Shown: piece by piece, positions 9,449-18,133 of the stretch
Position numbering within the stretch: the first letter of the stretch is position 1
How the letters are laid out: the number at the start of each line of letters is the position of its first letter
From: Olleya namhaensis
GTDB taxonomy: Bacteria > Bacteroidota > Bacteroidia > Flavobacteriales > Flavobacteriaceae
DNA: 64,000 nucleotides
Reading direction: 5' to 3'
Assembly: GCF_900114005.1 (NCBI RefSeq)
Contig: NZ_FORM01000008.1
Coordinates: 62,001 to 126,000, forward strand
Notes under the pieces: model-generated
The model's input: only the letters and a program-made list of their open reading frames with translations
What the model was told of the DNA's origin: nothing
Databases searched by the model: none
Program-made: the position numbers and the translations under genes

Positions 9449-11404
9449 ATGAAAAGACTTATACTTTTAGCTGGTATTTTATTAACTACCAATACAATAC
9501 TTGCCCAAACAGAGACAGAAAAAAAAGCGATTACAAACGCATATAATACGTCAAAAATTGACGCTCTAAAAAAACGTTTGGAAGCTTCCAATAAAACCAT
9601 TGAAAAAGAAATTGTAGACTATATCACAGCGCACAATATTGAGCGAAAATACAAAGATGAAAATGGTACATTATTTCAAATAAAATATATTTTAGATGGA
9701 AAACCAGTTTATGTATCCACTGATAATGCTGCAGAGGCCATCTCTACACGTACCAACTTCCTACATAATGGAGGTGGATTAGGATTAAATTTAGAAGGAC
9801 AAAATATGCATGTAGCGACATGGGATGGAGGTCCTACTCTATCTACACATCAAGAATTTTTAGATGATGCAACAGTGCCTTCTTCTAGAGTAACAACACC
9901 AGATTCTTCTGCATCAAACGGAGAAAGTAATCACTCAACACACGTTTCAGGTACTATTGTGGCTAAAGGAACGCAGGCTGCTGCTAAAGGTATGGCTCCG
10001 CAAGCCACGTTAACCTCTTTTGATTGGGATAATGACAGTCTTGAAGCTTTAGACCAAGCAACTACAAACGGTCTACTATTATCAAATCATTCTTACGGAA
10101 TTCCTGTTTCTGTAAATGGCTCTCAAAATGCACCAACATGGATGATGGGGAATTACAACAGTGAAGCTGTAGCTTGGGATGAAGTTGCATATAATGCACC
10201 TTATTATCTAATGGTTGCTTCTGCCGGAAATGATGGTTCTAACACTTACACAGGCGGAACAGCAAACAATTATGACAAACTAACAACAAATAAAAACAGT
10301 AAAAACAATCTAGTTGTAGCCAACGCAAACAACCCTTTAATAAATCCAAATGGTAGTGGGCAAATGCTAAACTTGTTTATAAATACTAGTAGTAGTCAAG
10401 GACCATCTGATGATGGAAGAGTAAAACCAGATATTACTGCAGATGGAACAGACGTTTATTCTCCAATAAGCAGTACTAACGCAAGTTATGATTCTTACAC
10501 AGGGACGTCAATGTCTGCGCCTAATACTACGGGAACTTTATTATTATTACAGCAGTATTACAACCAATTAAATGGAAGATATATGAAATCTTCATCATTA
10601 AAAGGATTAGTTTGCCACACAGCAGATGACAACGGATCAAGCCCTGGTCCAGATCCTATTTTTGGATGGGGTTTATTGAATGCTAAGGTATCTGCTGAAG
10701 CAATTGAACAGGATGCTACTGATGGAGCTGCCAAAATATTTGAATCTACATTAACTCCTAGTCAAACCTTTACAACCCAAGTAACAATCCTTGACGGGGA
10801 AAAATTAAGTGCTACACTATGCTGGACAGATCCTGCGGGAACAGCAAAAGACAATCAAATAAATAGTACTACACCAGCATTAGTAAACGATTTAGACTTA
10901 AGAATAACCGATGCCTCTAATACGGCTTATTTACCATGGAAACTGCAATTAAGTAACATCCAAGGAGTGGCTGTAAAAGGTGATAATATTGTAGATAACA
11001 TTGAGCGTGTTGACATTAACAATGCACCTGCAGGAACGTATACGATAACAATTAGCCACAAAGGTGCGTTAACTAATGGTTTACAAGACTATTCTTTAAT
11101 TGTTACAGGAAAAAGCTTATCAAGTACTTTAAGTACAGATCAATTTGAAACGGCTAACAACTTATCTTTATGGCCTAATCCAGCTAACGAAACATTAAAC
11201 TATTCTTTTAAATCAGTATCTGAAGGAAAAGTAAAAATCTCGTTAATAGATATTCAAGGACGTGAAGTATTTACAAAAGAATCTATTGACAATACACCAT
11301 TAATTGATGGTCAATTAGATTTATCTGGATATTCTAAAGGACTTTACTTTTTTAGTATCCAACAAGGAACTTCTACAATCAATAAAAAAGTAATTATTAA
11401 ATAA
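9449..11404 (+). CDS. Secreted S8-family (subtilisin-like) serine peptidase with T9SS C-terminal sorting domain
   Basis: The 651-residue protein has a signal peptide (residues 1-19). The subtilisin triad can be placed at Asp126 (TWDGG), His165 (HSTHVSGT) and Ser354 (GTSMSAP), with oxyanion Asn261 (SAGNDG). Residues ~430-555 form a beta-sandwich of the kind that follows some S8 domains, with PALVNDLDLRI. Residues ~570-651 are a type A T9SS sorting domain (WPNPANETLNY... GLYFFSI... KKVIIK). It should be exported by Sec and then by T9SS to the surface or medium, where it degrades protein. It lies directly downstream of the SusC/SusD operon but has its own promoter box and terminator. Confidence 0.95.
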   Translation: MKRLILLAGILLTTNTILAQTETEKKAITNAYNTSKIDALKKRLEASNKTIEKEIVDYITAHNIERKYKDENGTLFQIKYILDGKPVYVSTDNAAEAISTRTNFLHNGGGLGLNLEGQNMHVATWDGGPTLSTHQEFLDDATVPSSRVTTPDSSASNGESNHSTHVSGTIVAKGTQAAAKGMAPQATLTSFDWDNDSLEALDQATTNGLLLSNHSYGIPVSVNGSQNAPTWMMGNYNSEAVAWDEVAYNAPYYLMVASAGNDGSNTYTGGTANNYDKLTTNKNSKNNLVVANANNPLINPNGSGQMLNLFINTSSSQGPSDDGRVKPDITADGTDVYSPISSTNASYDSYTGTSMSAPNTTGTLLLLQQYYNQLNGRYMKSSSLKGLVCHTADDNGSSPGPDPIFGWGLLNAKVSAEAIEQDATDGAAKIFESTLTPSQTFTTQVTILDGEKLSATLCWTDPAGTAKDNQINSTTPALVNDLDLRITDASNTAYLPWKLQLSNIQGVAVKGDNIVDNIERVDINNAPAGTYTITISHKGALTNGLQDYSLIVTGKSLSSTLSTDQFETANNLSLWPNPANETLNYSFKSVSEGKVKISLIDIQGREVFTKESIDNTPLIDGQLDLSGYSKGLYFFSIQQGTSTINKKVIIK

Positions 11405-11430
11405 TACTTTTAAAATTATAATTAAGTAAA

Positions 11431-11461
11431 AAAGAGCTTGCAATTTGCAGGCTCTTTTTTT
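11431..11461 (+). terminator. Rho-independent terminator after the peptidase gene
   Basis: A 12-bp stem with one G-T wobble (AAAGAGCTTGCA, loop ATT, TGCAGGCTCTTT; 11431-11457) is followed by T residues. Its tail runs straight into the rlmB promoter box at 11463. Confidence 0.85.
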
Positions 11462-11462
11462 A

Positions 11463-11470
11463 TACCTTTG
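11463..11470 (+). promoter_or_regulatory. -7 promoter box of rlmB
   Basis: TACCTTTG matches TAnnTTTG exactly and ends only four bases before the ATG at 11475. A TTG at 11438-11440 is 22 bases upstream, inside the terminator stem. Transcription would begin at or very near the start codon, so the mRNA is probably leaderless or nearly so. It also rules out the earlier in-frame ATG at 11445. Confidence 0.6.
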
Positions 11471-11474
11471 CGTC

Positions 11475-12209
11475 ATGGAAAAAACCACTCAAATATTTGG
11501 TCTTAGAGCTATTATTGAAGCTTTAAATGCAGGAGAACATGTAGATAAAGTCTTTTTACAAAAAGGACTTAAAGGCGACTTGTTTCAAGAATTAGAAACC
11601 GTTTTAAAAAGCAAAAGAGTAAACTCTTCTTATGTACCGGTTGAAAAATTAAACCGATTAACTAAAAATAATCATCAAGGCGCTGTAGCCCAAATTAGCC
11701 CTGTCAAGTTTTATGACATTGAAGAGTTATTTGAAATGGTATCTGCAAAAACAAAAACACCTCTTTTTTTATTACTTGACCAATTAAGTGATGTAAGAAA
11801 TTTTGGTGCTATTATCCGTACTGCAGAATGTACTGGTGTGGATGGTATAATTATACAAAGTAAAGGTGCCGCCCCTGTCAATGGAGACACAATTAAAACT
11901 AGTGCTGGTGCTGTATTTAAAGTGCCATTATGTAGAGTTGATCATATAAAAGACGCGGTATTCTTTTTACAGTCGTCAGACATAAAAGTAATTGCGGCTA
12001 CAGAAAAAACAGATAATACATTGTATGATGTTTCTTTTAAAGAACCTTGTGCTATAATAATGGGATCTGAAGGACGTGGCATAAATCCTTCTATTTTAAA
12101 AATAGCAAACGAAAAAGCTAAATTGCCTTTATTAGGAGAAATAGAATCTTTAAATGTAAGTGTAGCTTGTGGTGCGTTTTTATACGAAGCTGTAAGACAA
12201 CGTTTATAG
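11475..12209 (+). CDS. rlmB: 23S rRNA (guanosine-2'-O)-methyltransferase RlmB, TrmH/SpoU family
   Basis: The 244-residue protein has an N-terminal substrate-binding domain (residues 1-~75, starting with IFGLRAIIEAL) and a SPOUT knot domain with the family motifs NFGAIIRTAECTGVDGII, IIMGSEGRGI and LNVSVACGAFLYEA. It methylates the 2'-O of a 23S rRNA guanosine (G2251 in E. coli numbering). I chose the ATG at 11475 because the upstream ATG (11445) lies inside the preceding terminator and before the promoter box, and because family members start just before IFGLRA. The gene overlaps the convergent rhomboid gene by six bases. Confidence 0.95.
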   Translation: MEKTTQIFGLRAIIEALNAGEHVDKVFLQKGLKGDLFQELETVLKSKRVNSSYVPVEKLNRLTKNNHQGAVAQISPVKFYDIEELFEMVSAKTKTPLFLLLDQLSDVRNFGAIIRTAECTGVDGIIIQSKGAAPVNGDTIKTSAGAVFKVPLCRVDHIKDAVFFLQSSDIKVIAATEKTDNTLYDVSFKEPCAIIMGSEGRGINPSILKIANEKAKLPLLGEIESLNVSVACGAFLYEAVRQRL

Positions 12210-12956
12210 TTCCTTATTTTCTTTAAACGTATAAGTAATAGTTACTGGTAGAGTTACTTCTGGAAGATTACTTTCAGGTAACTCCTCCTCTACTACGGTT
12301 TCAATAAAATTACCGTTTTCATCAAAATGTTGTAAAAACTCGTCCTCCTCTTCATTGTAGTTTGGATCTTCCCACACATATCTTTTCGGCTTTGCTATTT
12401 GTTTTCTAAATACAAATGCAAATAGTAATCCTACTAATAAACCACTTAAATGGCCTTCCCAAGAGATGCCTTCTTCTAGTGGTATTGTATTCCAAATCAT
12501 ACTCCCATATAAAAAAGCCACTAATAAGGATAAGGCTATTAACCTATAGTGTTTTGCAAAGACACCTTTAAAAAAAATAAAACTAGCCAAGACATAAATT
12601 AAACCACTTGCACCTATATGGTAAGATGGTCTTCCAATACACCATGTTAAAAAACCTGATAATAAAATACCGTATAGTAAAACTTTAAAAGCTATTGGCC
12701 TGTAAAAATAAAACAGCGCTGTACTTAAAACAAATAATGGTATGGTATTATGCCATAAATGGGAAATTCCGGAATGTATAAACGGACTACATATAACACC
12801 AATCAAACCTGAGAGTTTTTGAGGATAAATACCTAGAAAATTTAATGGATATCCAAACCTTAACTCTAGAGCAAATATTAACCACAACAACATTACAAAT
12901 GCAATTGGATAGATTATAACATCTATGGTAAATTTAAAAGGCTCTTGTGGTTTCAT
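12204..12956 (-). CDS. Rhomboid-family intramembrane serine protease
   Basis: The 250-residue protein has about six membrane helices. The catalytic dyad is visible: Ser117 in GASG and His169 in the helix GHLSGLLVGLLFAF. An early HSGISHLWHN (residues 61-70) is the usual conserved His/Asn region. It cleaves substrates inside the inner membrane. The last ~65 residues form a soluble acidic tail (NYNEEEDEFLQHF) common in flavobacterial members. It is convergent with rlmB, and its upstream region holds the structured repeat at 13021-13125. The physiological substrate is unknown. Confidence 0.93.
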   Translation of the reverse strand: MKPQEPFKFTIDVIIYPIAFVMLLWLIFALELRFGYPLNFLGIYPQKLSGLIGVICSPFIHSGISHLWHNTIPLFVLSTALFYFYRPIAFKVLLYGILLSGFLTWCIGRPSYHIGASGLIYVLASFIFFKGVFAKHYRLIALSLLVAFLYGSMIWNTIPLEEGISWEGHLSGLLVGLLFAFVFRKQIAKPKRYVWEDPNYNEEEDEFLQHFDENGNFIETVVEEELPESNLPEVTLPVTITYTFKENKEL

Positions 12957-13020
12957 TCACAGTCAAGATAGCAAATAGTTATCCAATTTTACTGTATTGC
13001 AATAATGTCAGTCGCATACT

Positions 13021-13125
13021 GCGTGAAGGATTGAACGGGTTGTCTGAAATCCTTTTTGCCTAAGCAAAAAGATTGAGTAGTGAAAGCCTGACTTTTTTGT
13101 GAAGAATGAGCAAAAAAGGCACGCC
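13021..13125. repeat. Structured intergenic repeat, copy A
   Basis: It shares AAGGATTGA (13026-13034) and GTGAAAGCCTGAC (13080-13092) exactly with copy B at 21134-21231. Pairing potential: an outer stem GCGTG (13021-13025) with CACGC (13120-13124); AAGGATT with AATCCTT inside; a hairpin CTTTTTGC-CTAA-GCAAAAAG (13052-13071); and a hairpin CTTTTTTG/CAAAAAAG (13092-13118). Hairpin arms differ entirely from those of copy B while pairing is kept. It lies in the gap between the divergent rhomboid and rarA genes, 28 bases before the rarA start. The strand on which it acts is not known. Confidence 0.75.
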
Positions 13126-13153
13126 AAAACAAAATTTAATTTAATTTTACATT

Positions 13154-14431
13154 ATGAACACGCCTTTAGCAGAAAGATTACGTCCACAAACCCTAGACGA
13201 CTACATCAGTCAATCACACTTAGTAGGACCAAATGGGACTTTAACTAGCCATATTAATCAAGGAATTATACCTAGTATGATCCTTTGGGGCCCTCCTGGT
13301 ATTGGAAAAACAACATTAGCTAATATTATTGCGACTACTTCTAAACGTCCTTTTTATACTTTAAGTGCGATAAGTTCTGGTGTTAAAGATGTGCGAGAGG
13401 TTATTGAAAAGGCCAAAAATAGTGGTGGGCTTTTTACTGCTAAAAATCCCATATTATTTATTGACGAAATTCATAGATTTAGTAAATCGCAACAAGATAG
13501 TTTGCTTCAGGCTGTAGAGAAAGGTTGGGTCACATTAATTGGGGCTACTACAGAAAACCCAAGCTTTGAAGTTATCTCTGCATTATTGTCACGCTGTCAG
13601 GTTTATATTTTAAAAGCTTTTGAAAAAAGCGATTTAGAAGCCCTTTTAAAGCGTGCAATTGAAAAAGACGAGTTCTTGTCTAAAAAGAACATAAAACTAG
13701 AAGAAACTAGTGCTTTACTGCGCTTATCTGGTGGCGATGCCAGAAAATTATTAAACATCTTTGAATTGGTGGTTAATAGTGACGTTAAAGATATGATTAC
13801 TATTACTGATGCAATGGTTTTGGAGAAGGTCCAAAATAATACGGTACGTTATGATAAAACGGGAGAGCAACATTATGATATAGTATCGGCATTTATAAAA
13901 TCTATTAGAGGAAGCGATCCTAATGCGGCTGTTTACTATTTGGCTAGAATGGTTGAAGGTGGTGAGGATGTTAAATTTATTGCTCGACGTTTATTAATCC
14001 TGGCTAGCGAAGATATTGGCAATGCTAACCCGACTGCTTTGGTTATGGCAAATACAACGTTTCAGGCAGTAACCACAATTGGTTATCCTGAATCAAGAAT
14101 TATTTTAAGTCAATGTGCTACATATTTAGCATGTTCGCCAAAAAGTAATGCTGCTTATATGGCAATAAACCACGCGCAACAATTGGTTAAACAAACGGGC
14201 GATTTAAGTGTGCCTTTAAATATTAGAAATGCACCGACTAAATTAATGAAAGAGATTGGTTATGGCGAAGACTATAAATACAGCCATAATTATGAAAATA
14301 ATTTTACTAGCCAAGAATTTTTACCAAAAGAGGTTAGTAATACAAGATTATACGAACCCGGAAATAATGCTAGGGAAAATGCCCAACGTGACTTTTTAAA
14401 ATCACGTTGGAAAGAAAAATATGGTTACTAA
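13154..14431 (+). CDS. rarA: Replication-associated recombination protein RarA (MgsA), AAA+ ATPase
   Basis: The 425-residue protein has Walker A GPPGIGKT at 46-53, Walker B LFIDEIHRF at 101-109, a sensor region GATTENPSFEV and an arginine finger region ALLSRCQVY. The C-terminal MgsA domain (residues ~230-420) includes SIRGSDPNAAVYYLARMVEGGED and RRLLILASEDIGNANP. The length is standard. It is a clamp-loader-like ATPase acting at stalled replication forks. The start is the ATG at 13154, directly before LAERLRPQTLDDY, where family members begin. It overlaps the convergent secreted-protein gene by four bases. Confidence 0.97.
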   Translation: MNTPLAERLRPQTLDDYISQSHLVGPNGTLTSHINQGIIPSMILWGPPGIGKTTLANIIATTSKRPFYTLSAISSGVKDVREVIEKAKNSGGLFTAKNPILFIDEIHRFSKSQQDSLLQAVEKGWVTLIGATTENPSFEVISALLSRCQVYILKAFEKSDLEALLKRAIEKDEFLSKKNIKLEETSALLRLSGGDARKLLNIFELVVNSDVKDMITITDAMVLEKVQNNTVRYDKTGEQHYDIVSAFIKSIRGSDPNAAVYYLARMVEGGEDVKFIARRLLILASEDIGNANPTALVMANTTFQAVTTIGYPESRIILSQCATYLACSPKSNAAYMAINHAQQLVKQTGDLSVPLNIRNAPTKLMKEIGYGEDYKYSHNYENNFTSQEFLPKEVSNTRLYEPGNNARENAQRDFLKSRWKEKYGY

Positions 14432-15222
14432 AACTGGATATTAATTGCTTTAGTCACTAAAGTATCATTTTTATACTGTGCTAAAATCCATTGCGCATTC
14501 ATTTTATAAATAACAGCATCGGTTCCTTTTACAACATAAACATCTTCTTTTCCTGAAAACAAAATGGTGTAAGCGATAGTGTTATTATCCGTTTTTAATT
14601 GATAACAAAATACTGAACCTGGGATCAATTTAGCTGTATACAAATCCTTTTTAGAGACTTTTAAATTAGTGGTCTCAACCACTGTTTTTAATACTGTATT
14701 TGGTGTTTTTTCTTGAGGCTTAACTATTGTGTCAGGCGTATCTTCTTCCTCTAAAACTAATGGTTGACTTACCTTTTTTACTTTATAGTTGTGCTTAAAA
14801 TTTTGAAAGGTTTTAATTGTATTACGTAAAGCAATATTGTAGGCTACTTTATACTCTTTATCTGAAGAAATACCCTCTTCCGAAGTAAATACAACCTGAT
14901 TATTGCAATTTCTAAAATTAATTTTTAGCTTAGTTTTAAACATATTACTATGTTCCGTCACATCTGCATAAACCACTAAACATCCATTTTTAACAGCATC
15001 TTCTGGTAAACTTTCTGACTCCAAAAGAACTTTAAAATTTTGTTTCTGTAATAAAAACTGAGTTAATCCATTTAATTGGTAATCGTTAGCCTTTTTTTGA
15101 CAAGAAAACTGTTCTTGCACAACAATATATTTGTAGTCATTTAGTTGTTCTTGTGCATTTAACGCTATTGAAAAAGTAAACAAGAAGATTACTAAAGTTG
15201 TTATTTTGTGTTGAAATTTCAT
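14428..15222 (-). CDS. Secreted protein of unknown function
   Basis: The 264-residue protein has a clear signal peptide (residues 1-23, ending NAQ). The body starts YKYIVVQEQFSCQKKANDYQLNGLTQFLLQKQNFKVLLESE, a pattern seen in unnamed Flavobacteriaceae periplasmic proteins. It has a Thr/Pro-rich linker near residues 155-185 and a C-terminal beta-rich part that looks like a small lipocalin-like or WG-type fold. No catalytic residues are visible. It begins four bases after the YjjG-type nucleotidase stop codon, so the two are very likely co-transcribed. Function unknown. Confidence 0.8.
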   Translation of the reverse strand: MKFQHKITTLVIFLFTFSIALNAQEQLNDYKYIVVQEQFSCQKKANDYQLNGLTQFLLQKQNFKVLLESESLPEDAVKNGCLVVYADVTEHSNMFKTKLKINFRNCNNQVVFTSEEGISSDKEYKVAYNIALRNTIKTFQNFKHNYKVKKVSQPLVLEEEDTPDTIVKPQEKTPNTVLKTVVETTNLKVSKKDLYTAKLIPGSVFCYQLKTDNNTIAYTILFSGKEDVYVVKGTDAVIYKMNAQWILAQYKNDTLVTKAINIQF

Positions 15223-15226
15223 ACTA

Positions 15227-15919
15227 CTATAAATATTTTTTGATGTCTAATAAATGGTTTACAAATTTAATATCTGGTTGCTCTTGTACGTTGTGGTAAT
15301 TAAAACAGATGGCATCTAAACCTATGTTTAAAGCACCCAATATATCTGCTTCGTAATTATCTCCAATCATAATACTATTTTTTGTTTCGGCTTTAGCCGA
15401 ATTTAAAGCATGATTAAAAATTTGAGGGTTAGGTTTTTTAACGCCTGCGCTTTCTGCACTAGTCACCGTTTCAAAGTAGTGATCCAATTTGGAGCTTTTT
15501 AATTTATTGGTTTGCGCCTCTTTAAATCCGTTTGTTATTATGTGTAATTTATACTTTGTTTTTAGGTAATCCAAAATTTGATAAGTACCATCATAAACAT
15601 GATTAAAACTAGATAAAAAAGTAATGTAATCTTCTGATAAGTGATGGATTATTTGATCTTCTACAGTAAACTGTAACGCATCAAAAGTTTCCTTTAACCT
15701 ATTATAACGTAAATCTTCTTTGGTTACTTTTTCGTCTCTATATAATTTCCAATATTTAAGATTTATTGGCTCATAAAAACTTAAAAAATCAGTTAAACTA
15801 GCATTAACATCATGCTTTTTAAAAATAAACTCAAAGGTTAAGGCTGAGTTTTTATCAAAGTCCCAAAGGGTATGATCTAAATCAAAAAAAACGTGTTCTA
15901 CTTTATTTGTTTTTGGCAT
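15227..15919 (-). CDS. yjjG: YjjG-family noncanonical pyrimidine nucleotidase (HAD superfamily)
   Basis: The 230-residue protein has HAD motif I FFDLDHTLWDF (nucleophile Asp13, Asp15), motif II IITNG, a motif III lysine in SAGVKKPNPQIF, and motif IV IGDNYEADILGA. The DHTLWDF sequence is diagnostic of the YjjG branch, which hydrolyses pyrimidine nucleoside monophosphates, including damaged ones such as 5-fluoro-dUMP. The start overlaps the end of the polysaccharide deacetylase gene by 17 bases, showing co-transcription. Confidence 0.92.
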   Translation of the reverse strand: MPKTNKVEHVFFDLDHTLWDFDKNSALTFEFIFKKHDVNASLTDFLSFYEPINLKYWKLYRDEKVTKEDLRYNRLKETFDALQFTVEDQIIHHLSEDYITFLSSFNHVYDGTYQILDYLKTKYKLHIITNGFKEAQTNKLKSSKLDHYFETVTSAESAGVKKPNPQIFNHALNSAKAETKNSIMIGDNYEADILGALNIGLDAICFNYHNVQEQPDIKFVNHLLDIKKYL

Positions 15920-17201
15920 CCAATATTATATTAAAAAGGGTTTTAAAATGTTTCCAACGGTCTTGTTTGCTAAACGTATAATTATGAAATACGGGTACAA
16001 ATGTTCCGTTTACTTTTTTGATACTGCTTATTAGTCGTTTTAAAGCTTGTTCCTTATCTAATAACGAATGGTATTTTAAAAAAGCAAAATCTAACGCTTG
16101 ATAGGGCACTATTTTTAAAGGCGTCTGAACTTCAAAATCTAAGTCAAAAAATAAAAAAGGAGTACATGTTCCGGCTCTAAAGCCTAAGTGATTGACATAA
16201 CCCATGGTGTAATCTTCAGGGATTTCTAACTCTACTAAATTACGGTAAGACTCTGGTAAATTTACTTTAGAAAACGATTGCCTAGAGCCAACAATAGCCG
16301 TATTTATAATGGCTTCCATCCTAACTTTCTCTTCCTTTAACAACTCTAAATTTGTTAATGCGAAAAATGATGTTTTTATACCGACTTGGCAATAATCTGC
16401 CACGTGCTTTATAAGCGATACAAACTTTTGTTTTTGGGGATTTATATTTTTATCGTAGGTCGAAAAATCGCCTAACAAAAAGAAAAATACAAATTTATAT
16501 TTTGAAGATTTTTGTTTATTAATAATATATTTATAAGTATCAAAAGGGTCTCGTTTAAATCCACTTAACACAGAATAACGTTGATAAAATCGTTTAAATT
16601 TAAAAGTAAATACATCTTTAAACGTCCCACCTAAAGTACGCATGACGCCTTTTAACTTATACTCATAAGCCACAGGTACATCTATAACCGGTTTAACGGT
16701 ATATACTTGTTCTGGAAAAACAAAATCAGGATAATTACTTTCTAATAGATGTTTAAATTTATAAGCCCAAATATCTACGACTGGTTGATCCAGAAAATTA
16801 TTTTTAAAGGCTATACTCTCTTGTGCTGTAAAACGCCCATATTGATCCTTTACATGTGGTAAATACTCTTCATAGCGACTTAATAAATAAAACGAAGCTG
16901 CAAAAATATCAAATGGTAATGCACTTTTATCTCCTGCAGTAAAAAAACACTTGGTGTCCTCCCAAGGTAGCACAGCAATATCTATGTCTGACAAACCTTG
17001 TTCAAACAATAACTCATTACTACGTATAAAAATCTCGTTACTTAAAGGTTGTCTTGTGTAGGACATTTTTAGGCTATCGTGCGCAATAAAGGTTTCGATA
17101 GTTGTAGTAAAACTTACAGGTATGCCCAAAACACGAGTGCAAATTTGCTTAAAAACATATTTGACTCTTGGTGTTATTTTATGTGTGTAAACTAGTAGCA
17201 T
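15903..17201 (-). CDS. Polysaccharide deacetylase-family protein (flavobacterial 430-residue type)
   Basis: The 432-residue protein begins MLLVYTHKITPRVKYVFKQI, a start shared by a flavobacterial family annotated as polysaccharide deacetylase. The N-terminal ~190 residues are a distinct domain; the C-terminal half has the NodB-like elements, with a central beta/alpha region FFLLGDFSTYDKN, GIKTSFFAL and GFRAGTCTPF (residues ~355-365, the usual arginine motif). The metal ligands typical of NodB are not fully obvious, so activity on a glycan is not certain. It is first in a unit with yjjG and a secreted protein. Confidence 0.8.
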   Translation of the reverse strand: MLLVYTHKITPRVKYVFKQICTRVLGIPVSFTTTIETFIAHDSLKMSYTRQPLSNEIFIRSNELLFEQGLSDIDIAVLPWEDTKCFFTAGDKSALPFDIFAASFYLLSRYEEYLPHVKDQYGRFTAQESIAFKNNFLDQPVVDIWAYKFKHLLESNYPDFVFPEQVYTVKPVIDVPVAYEYKLKGVMRTLGGTFKDVFTFKFKRFYQRYSVLSGFKRDPFDTYKYIINKQKSSKYKFVFFFLLGDFSTYDKNINPQKQKFVSLIKHVADYCQVGIKTSFFALTNLELLKEEKVRMEAIINTAIVGSRQSFSKVNLPESYRNLVELEIPEDYTMGYVNHLGFRAGTCTPFLFFDLDFEVQTPLKIVPYQALDFAFLKYHSLLDKEQALKRLISSIKKVNGTFVPVFHNYTFSKQDRWKHFKTLFNIILDAKNK

Positions 17202-17365
17202 TTATTTTGAAAGTAGTATTCTGTATTTAGTAAGCAGTCTACTAATATCAAAAATATGAATTTCCAAAAGTAAAAGCCTTACATTATAAATATAAATGCA
17301 TAAACCAGGTCTTCTAATTATAGATATTTAATATTGGACAATACATTACACTTTAAACTAGTGTT

Positions 17366-18064
17366 TTAAAGCATACCCTCATCAGCAAAACTAAAATAAG
17401 CGTTTTCTGTAATAATCAAATGGTCCAATACTTTTATATCTAAGCTTTGTGCAGCTGTTTTTAGTTTTAAAGTCACATCCTTATCCGCTTGACTTGGCTT
17501 TAAAGTACCAGATGGATGATTATGTGATAAAATTAACCCTACTGCACCAACCTCTAAGGCTGTTTTTAAAACTAAACGCGTATCTACTAATGTTCCTGTT
17601 ATGCCACCTTTACTAAGTTGATTTTTGTAGATTACTTTATTAGAATTATTAAGATAGACTATCCAAAACTCTTCATGAGGTAGCTCTCCAATTACGGGTT
17701 GCATTAGCTCGAAAACAGACTTACTGGATTGGATTTTCTTTTTTTGTAGTGCTTCTTCACCTCTGCGACGTCTCCCAAGTTCTAAAGCCGCAATAATACT
17801 TATAGCTTTAGCCTCTCCAATACCTTTAAATTCCATTAATTGCTTTATGCTAAGTTTACCAAGATCGCTTAAGTTATTATCCACACTGGCTAAAATACGC
17901 TTGCATAAAGACACCGCACTTTCACTTCTGTTACCTGAACCTATTAATATAGCTACTAACTCCGCGTCACTTAACGTTGCTTTTCCTTTGTATAATAACT
18001 TTTCTCTAGGTTGATCGTCTTGAGACCAATTTTTAATTGAAAATGAAGTACTTTTATCTGACAT
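17366..18064 (-). CDS. radC: RadC-family JAB domain protein
   Basis: The 232-residue protein has a helix-hairpin-helix region (FKGIGEAKAISIIAALELGRR, residues 79-99) and a JAMM/MPN metal site, SHNHPSG...SQADKD, with His181, His183 and Asp194. The length is standard. RadC was first linked to DNA repair, but its molecular role is unsettled. It is separated from the deacetylase by 164 bases with no visible gene, and it is divergent from the PaiB-like gene 69 bases away. Confidence 0.95.
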   Translation of the reverse strand: MSDKSTSFSIKNWSQDDQPREKLLYKGKATLSDAELVAILIGSGNRSESAVSLCKRILASVDNNLSDLGKLSIKQLMEFKGIGEAKAISIIAALELGRRRRGEEALQKKKIQSSKSVFELMQPVIGELPHEEFWIVYLNNSNKVIYKNQLSKGGITGTLVDTRLVLKTALEVGAVGLILSHNHPSGTLKPSQADKDVTLKLKTAAQSLDIKVLDHLIITENAYFSFADEGML

Positions 18065-18133
18065 TTTATAAAATTACATAATATTTTGTGATTTTTAAAT
18101 GAAATTAAAAACATAACCTAACAGCCAACAACT

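Noticed and set aside
11445-11474. Earlier in-frame ATG for rlmB adding ten residues
   Set aside because: It lies inside the terminator of the preceding gene and before the -7 box at 11463-11470, and family members begin next to IFGLRA.
17202-17365. Possible tRNA or small gene between the deacetylase and radC
   Set aside because: No cloverleaf and no open frame of useful length; AT-rich intergenic DNA.
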